Part shown: positions 10,153-20,128 of the stretch, piece after piece
Layout of the letters: each line of letters opens with the position of its first letter
Position numbering within the stretch: the first letter of the stretch is position 1
Source of the DNA: Chlorobiaceae bacterium
Lineage (GTDB): Bacteria; Bacteroidota; Chlorobiia; Chlorobiales; Chlorobiaceae
Assembly (NCBI GenBank): GCA_013334755.1
Contig: JAAXWX010000002.1
Location: 43,883-107,882, forward strand
DNA length: 64,000 nt
Reading direction: 5' to 3'
Notes under the pieces: model-generated
Told to the model about the DNA's origin: nothing
The model's input: the letters and a program-made list of their open reading frames with translations, nothing else
Database searches by the model: none
Program-made: the position numbers and the translations under genes

Positions 10153-10785
10153 TTACGCAGCAATATGCCTTGTCGTAATCTGGGTGACCTTTCCGTTGTT
10201 GTTCCTGCTGCTTGATGATTCACAGGAACTTGATTCGTTCTCAAAAAGTTTTGTACTCTCAGTATGTTCATGATCAGCTTCTCCTGAAAATGGTAAGGTA
10301 AAAGCCTGAATCATAAGCTGTATGGCGTCTCCGATTCCGCCGATAATATCTGTAAACAGCTGCAACAGATCAAAATCCCTTCTGGACTGTAGACGCATGG
10401 TATCAGGAAACTTGACAAGTGCTTCTCGCCCCATTTTTGCTGCATACCCGGCCAATTGCAGTGGATTTGTTTCAAACATGTGTTTGACCTCTTCGACTGC
10501 AGATATGACTTTTATCGTTCCGGGTTTTTCAACTGTTGCCATACAAGCCATTCTTGTTCCTTCAACGATAAGGTTATCAGAGAGAAGGGCTTTTTCCTCT
10601 TCACTAAGCGGAGAAAGCAATTCACTGCCTTCGATGACCTTGACGTAGCATGTTTGACAAATACCGTTTCCTCCGCAGAAGTATCCTATATGTGCATGGT
10701 TGCTGCGAGCAATATCAAGTAATCTGTCACCCTTGTTTGCCTCATAGAGGTTATTATTGATCGAGATATTCATGATGTTTGACAT
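10153..10785 (-). CDS. Chlorosome envelope [2Fe-2S] protein, CsmI/CsmJ/CsmX family (second copy)
   Basis: 210 residues. It has the same layout as its downstream neighbour: an N-terminal ferredoxin fold with [10 protein letters not shown] and a fourth Cys in TRMACMA, then a chlorosome-type tail with the amphipathic stretch [18 protein letters not shown]. The last 40 residues are unlike the neighbour: Ser/Asn-rich with SSSCESSSS, ending in a basic segment. It probably lies in the chlorosome envelope monolayer. The tandem pair on the minus strand, 166 bases apart with a stem-loop between, suggests duplication and shared transcription. Confidence 0.85.
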   Translation of the reverse strand: MSNIMNISINNNLYEANKGDRLLDIARSNHAHIGYFCGGNGICQTCYVKVIEGSELLSPLSEEEKALLSDNLIVEGTRMACMATVEKPGTIKVISAVEEVKHMFETNPLQLAGYAAKMGREALVKFPDTMRLQSRRDFDLLQLFTDIIGGIGDAIQLMIQAFTLPFSGEADHEHTESTKLFENESSSCESSSSRNNNGKVTQITTRHIAA

Positions 10786-10909
10786 GTTATGATTCTAAAA
10801 ATACAAGACATTTATTGTCTTGTTAAGCATAACATCAAAGTTGCCGGAATAGTTGCGGATTGATTGAGAACAATTGAAAAAGGCAACAATGATCAGGTAT
10901 GCAACTTGT

Positions 10910-13900
10910 TCATGCTGCCTGCTCGTTTGCAGCCAGGTCGAGTTTTTTCAGCAGTTCCGTGTACCGGTGCACTAAGCCGGCCGATGTTAGATCGGCTTCG
11001 GAAGGATGGTGTAATACCAGTTTCATTTTTTTATCCATCTTGAATCCTGGTTTGTACTCCTGCATCCATGGTTCCTGTACCGAAACAAAGAGATATTGTA
11101 AGAAAGCCTTGTTTGCAAGATGCTCGTTATTCTGGTCGGGAAGAAAGAGTATGGTGCTCTGGGGCTTGATGTCGATTTTCTCAAGACCGAGAGCCGTGCC
11201 GGTGAGTTTGAGTTTTGTCAGTAACAGCAGGTTTGAAACCTCTTCGGGAAGGGATCCGAATCGATCCTTGAGTTCAGCTGAAAGGACATCAACTTTATGC
11301 TCCGATGAGGCTTTCGCGATTTTATCATAAAACGCAAAGCGTTCCGGAGTTGCCGTGAGATAGTACTCCGGAATGAGAGCGTCAAAAAAGAAGAGAAGGT
11401 CACAAGCTTTTGATTGTCTTGCGGCTTTGCCTGCCTCGGTTGAAAACATGTGGCTGAACTCTGTTGATTTCAGCTCTGCAACAGTCTCTTCAAGCATTTT
11501 CTGGTAGAGATCGAAGCCAAGTTCATGGATATAGCCTGACTGTTCCGCACCGAGCAGGTTTCCTGCCCCTCGGATATCAAGATCGCGCAGGGCGATGTTG
11601 AAGCCTGATCCCAGTTCAGTAAAGCTTTCAATAACGGCAAGTCGCTGCACGGCATCCTTTTTAAGGGTGTTCAGCGGCGGGGTGATCAGGTAGCAGTATG
11701 CTTTGCGTTCACTTCTTCCAACTCTTCCGCGTAATTGATAGAGATCGGAAAGTCCGAACATGTCAGCCCTGTTGATGATGATGGTATTGGCATTCGATAT
11801 GTCAAGACCGGAGCCGATGATCGTCGTGGAAATAAGTACGTCAATTTCTTTTTGCATGAAATCCATCATGATTTTTTCGAGCTCCCTGGCTGGAAGCTGG
11901 CCATGAGCGAAAACAATCCGGGCGGAGGGAACAAGCTCCCTGAGGGTTGTCAGGACATCATCAAGAGATGAAATACGGTTATGGAGAAAAAATACCTGTC
12001 CCTCCCGCTTGATTTCCCGCCGGATTGCCGATTGAATCAGGGCAGGGTCATAATCGGTAATGAGGGTTTCAACGGGTTGGCGGTTTTTTGGAGGAGTCGA
12101 GACAATTGAGAGGTCTCTGGCGCCAAGCATCGAAAACTGCAGGGTTCTCGGAATGGGGGTGGCGGACATGGTCAGGGTATCGACCCCGGGGAACTGTTCG
12201 CGCAGCTTCTCTTTTACCTCAACACCGAAATGCTGCTCTTCATCAATAACAAGCAGCCCGAGATCTTTGAACTGTACATCCTTTGAAACGAGCCGGTGGG
12301 TACCGATAACGATATCAATTGCCCCCTGTGATATTTTTTTTACTATTTCCTGCTGTTCCTTTCGAGAAACAAAACGGCTGAGGACAGCTATTGAAACAGG
12401 GAAATTCTCAAATCGTTTGATAAACGATTCAGTATGCTGGTGAGCAAGAATGGTTGTCGGTGTCAGCACCGCAACCTGCTTGTTTGATTCCACCGTCTTG
12501 AATGCAGCTCTCATGGCAATTTCGGTTTTTCCGAAACCTGCATCACCGCAGATCAGCCGATCCATCGGGTGTGGCTCCTGCATGTCCTTTTTGACATCGT
12601 GTATTGCCTTGAGCTGATCGGGAGTTTCATCAAATATAAACGAAGCTTCGAATTCCCGCATGTAGATGGAGTCTTGAGCAAAAGCAAAGCCACTCTGCAT
12701 TTTCCTCTGGGCATATACCTTGATCAGATTTATGGCAATATCACGGAGCTGCTTGCGGACTTTCTCCTTTTTGGCCGCCCACTTCGGGCTTCCAAGTTTT
12801 GACAGTGCAGGCAGAGAGCTTTCGGAGGCTGTATATTTCGAGAGGAGTTTGATATTCTGGATATTGACAAAAAGCTTGTCTCCTCCAGCATATTCCACAA
12901 GCACAGATTCCTGTTCGGAGTTACCTACCGTTATGGTTTCAAGAGATTTGAAAATTCCGATGCCATAATCTTCATGGACCACATAATCGCCAACTTTAAG
13001 TTTCTGGAGATCCTTGAGCGAAATCCCCCGTATTTTCCTTTTGCGATGTGCTTTGTGTGCATGAAGCTTGCCGAAGATGTCGGATTCGGTGAAGAGGTCA
13101 AGATCGCCAAAAAGAAAACCGCTATGCAGGTTGAGCGGAATCCAGTTTGCTTCAGGCCGGCTGGCGTCGTTGGAATTCGAAAGTTCCTCTGCAAGAAAAT
13201 CGGTCAGCTCAGCGATTTCCCTGCGTGAACTCGTAGCAAAAACGGTTTTTTTGTGTTCTTCTCTCTCTTGTTGCAGCAGGGAGGCAAGCGTGCGAAAATT
13301 TCCGTTCAGTTTTTTTTGTGTACAAGAGCAGAAATCAATTACTTCAATTGATGGAGAGGGAGAAGAGATGATGCTGATGGAGCGGTATCGTGAAAGCGCC
13401 CTTGACAGAACTTCATGGTCATCCCTCGAAGCAAATTCCATGCTGTCATCGATGATGATGATAGTGGAGGGGTCGAGATAGTCAAGGATTGTTGTTTCGC
13501 TTTCTGTCGTATTGTGTATGTCAGCTGTAAAATTAGCGGTCAGATCTGTTTCCTGCAACGTTTTGCCGGAAAGCTGACTGTTTATGTCGAAAACTCTCAA
13601 TGACGTGATGGTATCGCCGAAAAATTCTATTCTTACCGGCTCACTCGCTCCAAAAGGGAAGACATCGATGATTGAGCCACGGATAGAGAATTCCCCCTCA
13701 TCCTCAACAAATTCTCTCTGCTCAAAGCTGTTTGCAGCAAGAAACCGTTTAAGGTTTTCATATCCTGTATCGAAGTCGGTTTTCAGTGTGACAATACGGC
13801 TCTCTGCTTCGGTTGGCTTGCAAAGGGTGATATCCAGATCATCGAAAAAAGAGAGAATAAGCGATTTTTTGCCCTTCGATATTGCTCCGATCGACAGGGA

Positions 13901-14227
13901 AAGTTCATCGGAAGTGTTGCAGATTATCTCTTTGGGAAGAAGAGCATCAAAATCATTTTCATACAGTTCAAAGCTGTTTTGACCGCAGAGCACCATGAGA
14001 GGCGAGTTCAGATCAGCAAAAAGCAGTGATGCAAGAATTGAAGAGAGTGATCCTTGCATGCCGGATATTTTCGTAAGGCCATAACAGCCTCCTTTTTCGG
14101 GCAGCTTAAGCAGTGCCTGTTGCAGTAATCTGTATGGCGTTGACTGTTTTATGCGATCAAAGAGAAAGGCGGGATTTCTTTTGGTGACGATAGCGCTTTG
14201 CGGTTCTGTATCTGATAACGTTTTCAT
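10910..14227 (-). CDS. mfd: Transcription-repair coupling factor Mfd
   Basis: 1105 residues. Order: UvrB-homology modules (1-300); the RNA-polymerase interaction domain starting [18 protein letters not shown]; the RecG-like translocase with Walker [14 protein letters not shown] box VIDEEQHFG and motif [11 protein letters not shown]; the TRG region; and a C-terminal autoinhibitory D7 domain. It removes stalled RNA polymerase and recruits UvrA to lesions. Length is normal. The GDAGFGKTE loop has Ala where most Mfd proteins have Val, which is harmless. A single gene on the minus strand, divergent from the ABC ATPase. Confidence 0.97.
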   Translation of the reverse strand: MKTLSDTEPQSAIVTKRNPAFLFDRIKQSTPYRLLQQALLKLPEKGGCYGLTKISGMQGSLSSILASLLFADLNSPLMVLCGQNSFELYENDFDALLPKEIICNTSDELSLSIGAISKGKKSLILSFFDDLDITLCKPTEAESRIVTLKTDFDTGYENLKRFLAANSFEQREFVEDEGEFSIRGSIIDVFPFGASEPVRIEFFGDTITSLRVFDINSQLSGKTLQETDLTANFTADIHNTTESETTILDYLDPSTIIIIDDSMEFASRDDHEVLSRALSRYRSISIISSPSPSIEVIDFCSCTQKKLNGNFRTLASLLQQEREEHKKTVFATSSRREIAELTDFLAEELSNSNDASRPEANWIPLNLHSGFLFGDLDLFTESDIFGKLHAHKAHRKRKIRGISLKDLQKLKVGDYVVHEDYGIGIFKSLETITVGNSEQESVLVEYAGGDKLFVNIQNIKLLSKYTASESSLPALSKLGSPKWAAKKEKVRKQLRDIAINLIKVYAQRKMQSGFAFAQDSIYMREFEASFIFDETPDQLKAIHDVKKDMQEPHPMDRLICGDAGFGKTEIAMRAAFKTVESNKQVAVLTPTTILAHQHTESFIKRFENFPVSIAVLSRFVSRKEQQEIVKKISQGAIDIVIGTHRLVSKDVQFKDLGLLVIDEEQHFGVEVKEKLREQFPGVDTLTMSATPIPRTLQFSMLGARDLSIVSTPPKNRQPVETLITDYDPALIQSAIRREIKREGQVFFLHNRISSLDDVLTTLRELVPSARIVFAHGQLPARELEKIMMDFMQKEIDVLISTTIIGSGLDISNANTIIINRADMFGLSDLYQLRGRVGRSERKAYCYLITPPLNTLKKDAVQRLAVIESFTELGSGFNIALRDLDIRGAGNLLGAEQSGYIHELGFDLYQKMLEETVAELKSTEFSHMFSTEAGKAARQSKACDLLFFFDALIPEYYLTATPERFAFYDKIAKASSEHKVDVLSAELKDRFGSLPEEVSNLLLLTKLKLTGTALGLEKIDIKPQSTILFLPDQNNEHLANKAFLQYLFVSVQEPWMQEYKPGFKMDKKMKLVLHHPSEADLTSAGLVHRYTELLKKLDLAANEQAA

Positions 14228-14313
14228 ATGTAGCGTACAAACTATATTTTCATGCGTGACCTTGGCAAAGCGGAAGTCTTAAAACCAGCTCGTGCGGGAA
14301 AGATTAGTTATAT

Positions 14314-15285
14314 ATGGAAAAAATTCTTGAACTGAAAAATCTCAGGACATACTATTCAACCGACAATGGAATTGCCAGAGCCGTTGATGGTGTAAGTTTT
14401 TCCCTCGGGAAGAATCGTACCCTGGGGATTGTCGGGGAGTCCGGATGTGGAAAATCGGTGACAGCGCTCTCGGTCATGCGTCTTGTGCCTATGCCTCCCG
14501 GATATTTTGCCGGAGGTGAGGTTTTCTGGAAGGGGAGCGATCTTCTGAAGCTTTCTGAAGAAAAAATGCGGAAGTTGAGAGGCCATGAGATCGCCATGAT
14601 CTTTCAGGAGCCCATGAGCTCGCTAAATCCGGTTTTTACCTGCGGCAGTCAGATTTTGGAACAGATACTCATTCACCGCGACATCAATCAGGCGGAGGCA
14701 AAAAAACGCTCTGTCGAACTGCTGCATCTTGTCGGAATTCCGAACCCTGCCGAGCGGTTTTTTTCGTATCCTCATGAGCTTTCAGGCGGGATGCGCCAGC
14801 GGGTTATGATTGCCATGGCTCTTTCCTGCAATCCGGAACTGCTCATTGCCGACGAGCCTACTACAGCGCTTGATGTCACCGTTCAGGCGCAGATCCTTGA
14901 TCTTATTGGCAAGCTTCAGTCCGACACCGGGATGAGTGTGATGCTTATTACCCATGATTTCGGAGTTGTTGCCGAGCTGTGTGAAGAGGTTCTTGTCATG
15001 TATGCGTCAAGAGTGGTTGAGAAAGGTACGGTCAAGCAGTTGTTCAACAATCCGCTTCATCCCTATACCAGGGGGTTGTTACACTCTATTCCCCGTCTTG
15101 GTTCTTCAAAAGAGCGCCTCTATGTTATCGAGGGCAATGTGCCGAGTGCTGTCAATTTGCCTGAGGGATGCCGGTTTGCTGGAAGATGCCCTCATGCTGA
15201 CGTCCATTGCCGCAAGGAACAGCCGGAGCTTGTCACGTATGAACCAGGGCATGAGGCGGCCTGCTGGAAAGCAGGTGCTCAATGA
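14314..15285 (+). CDS. Peptide-type ABC transporter ATP-binding protein (OppD/DppD family)
   Basis: 323 residues. Walker [10 protein letters not shown]-loop [10 protein letters not shown], signature LSGGMRQRV, Walker [13 protein letters not shown] and the H-loop LITHDFG are all intact. The C-terminal oligopeptide domain (HPYTRGLL) is followed by a Cys cluster [14 protein letters not shown] and a last Cys in AACW, the pattern reported to hold an iron-sulfur cluster in some DppD proteins. It would energise import (or export) of oligopeptides or similar solutes. No permease, binding protein or DppF partner lies next to it, so the rest of the transporter must be elsewhere. Confidence 0.9.
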   Translation: MEKILELKNLRTYYSTDNGIARAVDGVSFSLGKNRTLGIVGESGCGKSVTALSVMRLVPMPPGYFAGGEVFWKGSDLLKLSEEKMRKLRGHEIAMIFQEPMSSLNPVFTCGSQILEQILIHRDINQAEAKKRSVELLHLVGIPNPAERFFSYPHELSGGMRQRVMIAMALSCNPELLIADEPTTALDVTVQAQILDLIGKLQSDTGMSVMLITHDFGVVAELCEEVLVMYASRVVEKGTVKQLFNNPLHPYTRGLLHSIPRLGSSKERLYVIEGNVPSAVNLPEGCRFAGRCPHADVHCRKEQPELVTYEPGHEAACWKAGAQ

Positions 15286-15785
15286 AGGTTGTCGTGCCGG
15301 GTGGCATCGGTGATAATCTGCCGGTGAAGAGGAATTCGTACGTCAGGAATGAGGTGCTGCGGATAAAATCCAGCTTCAAAAAGTTCATGGTTGATTGCTA
15401 TGCTGTCATCGGCAACAACCACCCGATAGGCGACAACAAGCAGTGATCCGTACATTTCGACCTCCCTGTGGTAGATGCCGATCAGTCGATCGATTTTTCC
15501 GTTCAGCGAAGTTTCCTCCATCAGTTCCCGCAGACATCCTTCATGAGGTTCCTCACCGGCTTCAAGAAATCCTCCCGGCAGTGCCCACTCATTGAGGGCA
15601 GGTTCCTGTGCTCTTCGGATCACAAGAAGTTCGTTGTTGTTGTTAATGGTATAGGCAACAGCTACAGGAAGAGGGTTGATATAATGAACCCACGAGCATG
15701 AAGGGCAAAACATCCTGTCACGGCCATCAATCATGGCCTTGTCAAGGGTATTTCCGCATATCGGACAGAACGAATATGGTTTCAT
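15279..15785 (-). CDS. Nudix hydrolase with N-terminal zinc ribbon
   Basis: 168 residues. A zinc ribbon CPICG...CPSC (residues 8-30) precedes a Nudix domain with the box GFLEAGEEPHEGCLREL then MEETSL, matching GX5EX7REUXEEXGU apart from Ser in place of the last Gly. The architecture resembles NudC/NADH-pyrophosphatase-like or ADP-ribose-type hydrolases, which cleave nucleoside diphosphates linked to another moiety. The exact substrate cannot be read. It overlaps the convergent ABC gene by 7 bases. Confidence 0.88.
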   Translation of the reverse strand: MKPYSFCPICGNTLDKAMIDGRDRMFCPSCSWVHYINPLPVAVAYTINNNNELLVIRRAQEPALNEWALPGGFLEAGEEPHEGCLRELMEETSLNGKIDRLIGIYHREVEMYGSLLVVAYRVVVADDSIAINHELFEAGFYPQHLIPDVRIPLHRQIITDATRHDNLH

Positions 15786-15862
15786 GATTCAGGAAAGAAA
15801 CTTTTTGCTGTGGCGATTGATTTAAAAGAAGAACAGATTTATCAACAGAATAAGTTTCATTC

Positions 15863-16339
15863 ATGCCAATGTCAATACTTGAAGAGGGTGTCAAGGCACC
15901 GGCAATATCAGCAAACGATCAGGATGGCAAGCCGGTGACGCTCGAAGAGTACCGTGGCCGTAAGGTTATTCTCTATTTTTATCCGAAAGATGATACTCCC
16001 GGATGCACGAAGGAGGCTTGTGCATTTCGTGATAATTTCCCTAAATTTAACATAGCAGGGGTCGAAGTTCTGGGCGTAAGTATTGATAATGAAATCAAGC
16101 ATAAAAAGTTTTCAGAGAAATATCAGCTCCCGTTCCGCCTTGTTTCCGATCCCGACAAGCAGATTGTTGAAGCATACGGTGTCTGGGGACTGAAAAAATT
16201 TATGGGTCGTGAGTATATGGGCACCAACAGGGTGACCTATCTTATCAATGAGGATGGCGTGATTGAGAAAGTATGGCCGAAGGTTAATCCGGCCCAACAT
16301 GCTGAAGAGTTGCTTGACTATCTGCAGCAAAAAACCTGA
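15863..16339 (+). CDS. bcp: Peroxiredoxin, BCP/PrxQ subfamily
   Basis: 158 residues. Active-site stretch PKDDTPGCTKEAC holds the peroxidatic Cys48 and a resolving Cys53, the CX4C arrangement of atypical two-Cys BCP/PrxQ enzymes that reduce peroxides using thioredoxin. Thr45 and the later Arg in TNRVTYLI complete the site. It is one of three peroxide defence enzymes in the window (with rubrerythrin and Tpx). It is followed after 10 bases by yqgE, so probably an operon. Confidence 0.95.
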   Translation: MPMSILEEGVKAPAISANDQDGKPVTLEEYRGRKVILYFYPKDDTPGCTKEACAFRDNFPKFNIAGVEVLGVSIDNEIKHKKFSEKYQLPFRLVSDPDKQIVEAYGVWGLKKFMGREYMGTNRVTYLINEDGVIEKVWPKVNPAQHAEELLDYLQQKT

Positions 16340-16349
16340 TAGAAGAGAA

Positions 16350-16913
16350 ATGGTAAACGAATTCGAAAAACTTAAAGCCGGAAAACTTTTGATTGCTTCA
16401 GCCAATATGCTTGAATCAAGTTTCAAGCGTACTGTTCTGGTTATGTGTGAGCATAATGAAAGCGGCTCTTTGGGTTTTATTCTCAATCGTCCTATGGAAT
16501 TCAAGGTTTGTGAAGCTATTGCCGGCTTTGAAGAGGTAGAAGAACGATTGCATATGGGCGGGCCAGTTGAGGTTGATACCGTTCATTTTCTCCATTCAAG
16601 AGGCGATCTTATTGAGGGTTCACTTGAGATTTTTCCCGGACTTTTCTGGGGAGGAGATAAAAATGAGCTGAGTTATCTGCTCAATACCGGTGTGATGATG
16701 CCGTCGGAGATCCGCTTTTTCCTTGGTTATGCGGGCTGGACCGCAGGACAGCTTGAAGCGGAGTTTGAAGAGGGCGCATGGTACACTGCCGAGGCTACGA
16801 AAGACATTGTATTCAGTGACGCCTACGAAAGGATGTGGGGCCGCACGGTGCGTTCGAAGGGCGGAGAGTACCAGATCGTAGCAAACTCACCCGAACTGCC
16901 GGGATTGAACTGA
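16350..16913 (+). CDS. YqgE/AlgH (UPF0301) family protein
   Basis: 187 residues from ATG 16350, which follows AAGAGA and gives the family's usual N-terminus (GKLLIASANM). An earlier in-frame ATG at 16263 overlaps bcp and is rejected. Conserved blocks seen: LGFILNRP, GGPV and FLGYAGWTAGQLE. The biochemical function of this widespread bacterial family is not known. It sits directly behind bcp. Confidence 0.92.
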   Translation: MVNEFEKLKAGKLLIASANMLESSFKRTVLVMCEHNESGSLGFILNRPMEFKVCEAIAGFEEVEERLHMGGPVEVDTVHFLHSRGDLIEGSLEIFPGLFWGGDKNELSYLLNTGVMMPSEIRFFLGYAGWTAGQLEAEFEEGAWYTAEATKDIVFSDAYERMWGRTVRSKGGEYQIVANSPELPGLN

Positions 16914-17024
16914 ATATAGCTTATAGCCTGACGGGAATTAATTCAGTTTGATTGTTGTTGTTCTATTGCTTGTAAAAGCATATATAGTGTTGCTTTTATT
17001 AAAAAAATTGTTCTTTGTTACCCT

Positions 17025-17425
17025 GGGGATGACAGGCTTTCGACAGGGCAGGTGTAAGATGGAGTTGCACTCCGAGTTTCAGCATGGATGGACTCGTTAA
17101 AGAAGTCTATGCAAACAATACATGCAGACGATTATTCGTATGCAATGGCTGCCTGATTAGCACAAGTTAATTAATCAGCCATCGTCCGTTGGGGGAGGCG
17201 CTTACTCTGAAGCCACCGGATGGCATAACCCGCGCTTGAGCTTCGGTTCGCGCAAGTAAGCTCCGACTGTTTTTGCCCGGAAAAACATGAGGGTGATACA
17301 AAGAGGGATAGTGAACCGAACTTTACAGGTGTAGCACCGGTTCATGAAACACTGAACACCTGAGATGAGTGTGGCAGCTTTATTGAGCAATGTTTTGGAC
17401 GCGGGTTCGACTCCCGCCATCTCCA
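17025..17425 (+). ncRNA. ssrA: Transfer-messenger RNA (tmRNA)
   Basis: The alanine tRNA-like domain is closed by GGGGATG (17025-17031) and CATCTCC (17418-17424) with discriminator A17425; the T arm GCGGGTTCGACTCCCGC is near the 3' end. The tag frame at 17124-17156 encodes ADDYSYAMAA followed by TGA, which agrees with the tag I know for Chlorobium tepidum. CCA is not encoded (CAA follows). It rescues stalled ribosomes with SmpB and marks the product for proteolysis. Confidence 0.97.
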
Positions 17426-17432
17426 CAAATGG

Positions 17433-17464
17433 TCCGTTCCGATAATTCGGTTCGGGCTTTTTTG
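17433..17464 (+). terminator. Probable terminator of ssrA
   Basis: A hairpin starting seven bases after the tmRNA end: CCGA/TTCGG inner stem, a TT/TT internal loop, then CCG/CGG, followed by GCTTTTTTG. Imperfect but well placed. Confidence 0.6.
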
Positions 17465-17546
17465 TTTAGTCTGAACTCATTTGCATTATTCTTGACGAAC
17501 CTCTATATTAACGATTGTTATTTCGTTCTTTTAATCCATTGCTGGT

Positions 17547-17680
17547 CATCAAGAAAGGCTGAGGGAATAGACCCTGTGAAGCCTTGACAACCGATTCCGT
17601 TTATGACGGGACACGGTGCCACATTCTACTTCTGCGCTCTATGCATCGGGTGTTTTTACCGGTGAAGCAGAAGAACGATG
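17547..17680 (+). promoter_or_regulatory. SAM riboswitch (S-box, SAM-I type)
   Basis: The core sequence of the S-box aptamer is present in order: CATCAAGAAAGG (P1/P2), GAGGGA...GACCC (kink-turn region), TGTGAAGCC, GACAACC, then a variable P3, CGGTGCCACATTCT, a P4 helix CTTCTGC/GCAGAAG and the closing GATG. It lies 160 bases before a methionine-biosynthesis gene and is followed by a terminator, as expected for repression by S-adenosylmethionine. The P1 pairing I can draw is short (CATC/GATG), so the outer boundaries are approximate. Confidence 0.85.
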
Positions 17681-17766
17681 CGTGAAAAAGAGCTTTTATG
17701 CTTCTCTTTTCAAAACAGGTATAGCGGTTTTCTGCCCATACCATACAGAAACAGAGTTCCATTATA

Positions 17767-17803
17767 AACCTCTTCCATGCTCGTCAGGGAAGAGGTTTTT
17801 TTA
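17767..17803 (+). terminator. Terminator forming the S-box expression platform
   Basis: Perfect 10-bp stem AACCTCTTCC (17767-17776) / GGAAGAGGTT (17788-17797), an 11-base loop and a T-run. It lies between the aptamer and the start codon of the controlled gene, so it is the likely SAM-dependent terminator. Confidence 0.85.
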
Positions 17804-17839
17804 TTTTGCTTTATCGTTAATCTTTTAAACGAGGTATCC

Positions 17840-18976
17840 ATGAGTTTTCAGACTGATACGATCCACGCCGGTGTAGGTCCCGACAAGGCTTACGGGGCTA
17901 TTATGACCCCGATTTACCAGAGTTCAACCTTTGTGTTCGAGGATATCGGAAAACACAGGGGATTCGATTACACCCGAAGCGGTAATCCGACTCGCAAGGC
18001 GCTTGAAGATAATCTTTGCTCCCTTGAAGGGTGTTCTTCTGCTGTTGCGGTAACGACCGGCATGGCGGCGATCACCTCGACGCTTAATATCTTTAAATCC
18101 GGTGATGAGATCATCTGCACCGATGACTGTTATGGCGGTACGTCGCGGCTGATGAAAACGGTCGAGGAGCATTTCGGCATCAAGGTCCATTTTGTGAACC
18201 TGCAGGAGGCGTCAAACCTGCTTCTGTATGTGAATGAGAGTACCAAGGCTGTGTGGGTTGAAACACCTTCCAATCCGCTGTTGAACCTGGTCGATATTCA
18301 TGCCGTTGCATTGCTGGCAAAAACTCATGGATTGCTGACGATTGTTGATAACACGTTTCTCTCGCCTTACGGCCAGAAACCATTCGAGCTTGGAGCCGAT
18401 ATTGTGGTGCACTCGACCACCAAGTACCTCAACGGTCATTCCGATGTGGTCGGCGGGGCGGTACTGTCGAACAGCGAGGATCTTGATGCCCGCCTGAAGT
18501 TTATTGTCAATGCGCTCGGTACCTGTGCCCAGCCTTTCGACTGCTGGCTGGTGCTTCGCGGAATCAAGACGCTTGTGGTGCGTATGAGGGAGCATGAGCG
18601 TAATGCACACGCCGTGGCTGAGTATCTGGAAAAGCACCCGAAAGTAAAGCGGGTTTTTTATCCCGGTCTTCCTGCCCATCCTCAGCATGAGCTTGCAAAG
18701 CTTCAACAGCGGAGTTTCGGCGGCATGGTCTCATTCGAACTTGAGGGCGGCATTGAGGATGTCAACCGCGTGCTGACGGGTACAAAGCTTTTCGCGCTTG
18801 CTGAAAGCCTTGGGGGTGTTGAATCGCTGATTGAGCATCCGGCAACCATGAGCCACGCCTCAATGGATCGTGATCACCGTGAGGCAGCAGGTATCACTGA
18901 TACCATTATCAGACTCTCGATCGGCATTGAAGATCGCGATGACCTTATTGAAGATCTGAGGATTGCGCTTGGCTGA
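17840..18976 (+). CDS. Cystathionine gamma-synthase / O-acetylhomoserine sulfhydrylase-type PLP enzyme
   Basis: 378 residues from ATG 17840, which has GAGG nine bases upstream; the longer frame from 17777 starts inside the terminator and is rejected. A fold-type I PLP enzyme of the Cys/Met metabolism family: FDYTRSGNPTR near the N-terminus and the PLP lysine Lys195 in STTKYLNGHSD. It makes cystathionine (or homocysteine) from an activated homoserine. Family alone does not separate synthase, lyase and sulfhydrylase, but the SAM riboswitch in front favours methionine biosynthesis. Confidence 0.9.
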   Translation: MSFQTDTIHAGVGPDKAYGAIMTPIYQSSTFVFEDIGKHRGFDYTRSGNPTRKALEDNLCSLEGCSSAVAVTTGMAAITSTLNIFKSGDEIICTDDCYGGTSRLMKTVEEHFGIKVHFVNLQEASNLLLYVNESTKAVWVETPSNPLLNLVDIHAVALLAKTHGLLTIVDNTFLSPYGQKPFELGADIVVHSTTKYLNGHSDVVGGAVLSNSEDLDARLKFIVNALGTCAQPFDCWLVLRGIKTLVVRMREHERNAHAVAEYLEKHPKVKRVFYPGLPAHPQHELAKLQQRSFGGMVSFELEGGIEDVNRVLTGTKLFALAESLGGVESLIEHPATMSHASMDRDHREAAGITDTIIRLSIGIEDRDDLIEDLRIALG

Positions 18977-19097
18977 TGTTGATTTTAATGAGTATCAATG
19001 TGTATGGTCCGGTCAGGGTCATTACATTAAGGCATGAACAGGTAAGCCTGGCAGGTTATGAATCCCTTTTACATGATCTACCGGTAATGGATCACTC

Positions 19098-19865
19098 ATG
19101 ATAATGCCTCTTTCTTTATTTACACATCATGCAGCCCCGAAAGGAAGCATTCACTTTTCCTACACCCTGAAGGTAAGTTTGCGGGCTAAGTTTGCGCGAT
19201 TGAAAATAACGCCGCACGGCGGACTTGTGGTGGTGGTTCCTCCGGGATTCAATAAAAAAAATATTGCGTCACTGCTTCTTCATCATGAACAGTGGATAAA
19301 AAAAGTTACAGCAAAATTTGATGCCCAGAGGCATGTAACTTTGCCTCTCTCAGAAAACGGACTTCCGTTATCCGTTTGTTTCCCTGATTTTGCTGAGTCG
19401 TGGACGGTGATCTACACAGATACCGGAAGTGCTGGAGTTGAGCTGATTGAGCAGCAAGGTAATACACTGTCTCTTACCGGTGATGTTGCCGACACCGCTC
19501 TCTCGCGCAGGCTGCTCTGTTCCTGGCTGAAGCAGCGGGCTCAAGCGCATCTTCTTTCTGCTCTCGAAAAACTTGCTGCAGCGCATGGTTTCAGTTATGC
19601 TTCTTCCGGTATTCGTCTGCAGCACTCAAGGTGGGGAAGCTGTTCATCACGTCGGTCGATATCCCTTAACAGCAAGCTGCTTTTTCTGCCCGAGCATCTT
19701 GTCCGCTACATCATGGTACATGAGCTTTGCCATACGGTGCATATGAACCATTCCCGTTCATTCTGGTCACTGGTTCACGAACACGATCCCTTGTTTCGCA
19801 GCAACAATCTGGAAATGAAGAGTGCGTGGAAATATGTACCGCAGTGGGTTTCCGCTCAGCCGTAG
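19098..19865 (+). CDS. YgjP/SprT-like zinc metallopeptidase (DUF45)
   Basis: 255 residues. The C-terminal third has the zincin motif HELCH with a downstream MNHSRSFW, matching the YgjP-like family, and the preceding block RWGSCSSRRSISLN is the family signature. The N-terminal part holds the LRAKFARLKITPHGGLVVVVP strands typical of the group. It is cytoplasmic with no signal peptide. The substrate is unknown. It overlaps the convergent small membrane-protein gene by 10 bases. Confidence 0.9.
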   Translation: MIMPLSLFTHHAAPKGSIHFSYTLKVSLRAKFARLKITPHGGLVVVVPPGFNKKNIASLLLHHEQWIKKVTAKFDAQRHVTLPLSENGLPLSVCFPDFAESWTVIYTDTGSAGVELIEQQGNTLSLTGDVADTALSRRLLCSWLKQRAQAHLLSALEKLAAAHGFSYASSGIRLQHSRWGSCSSRRSISLNSKLLFLPEHLVRYIMVHELCHTVHMNHSRSFWSLVHEHDPLFRSNNLEMKSAWKYVPQWVSAQP

Positions 19866-20128
19866 CGTTTGTTTGCCATCTGCCGCAGTCCGGAAAAAAG
19901 GAGTGAACAAAGCATCAGCAGAAGGCCCCAGAGTAGCGAAAGTCCGCCTGCGGTAAAAGCCGCAAGGGTTCCCTGTATCAGGACTATGCGGATAACTGCT
20001 GCTGTCCAAACAGCAAACACTCCCAGCAGTGAGAAAACATTCAATCGTTTCAGAAAAGCAGGAATAGAAGCAGCAGCGATTGCTGTTGCGGCGCTTATCC
20101 ACCATGTGGTATCGTAAAGAAAAGTCAT
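19856..20128 (-). CDS. Small membrane protein of unknown function
   Basis: 90 residues with three hydrophobic segments (around residues 8-24, 31-51 and 58-82) and a basic C-terminus NKRYG, suggesting an integral inner-membrane protein. I do not recognise the family. It is convergent with the metallopeptidase, which shares its last 10 bases. No Shine-Dalgarno is obvious. The long uninterrupted hydrophobic frame supports a real gene, though the evidence is modest. Confidence 0.55.
   Translation of the reverse strand: MTFLYDTTWWISAATAIAAASIPAFLKRLNVFSLLGVFAVWTAAVIRIVLIQGTLAAFTAGGLSLLWGLLLMLCSLLFSGLRQMANKRYG

Noticed and set aside
17202..17426. 74-codon minus-strand ORF inside the tmRNA
   Set aside because: It lies wholly within a structural RNA gene, a known source of false ORFs.
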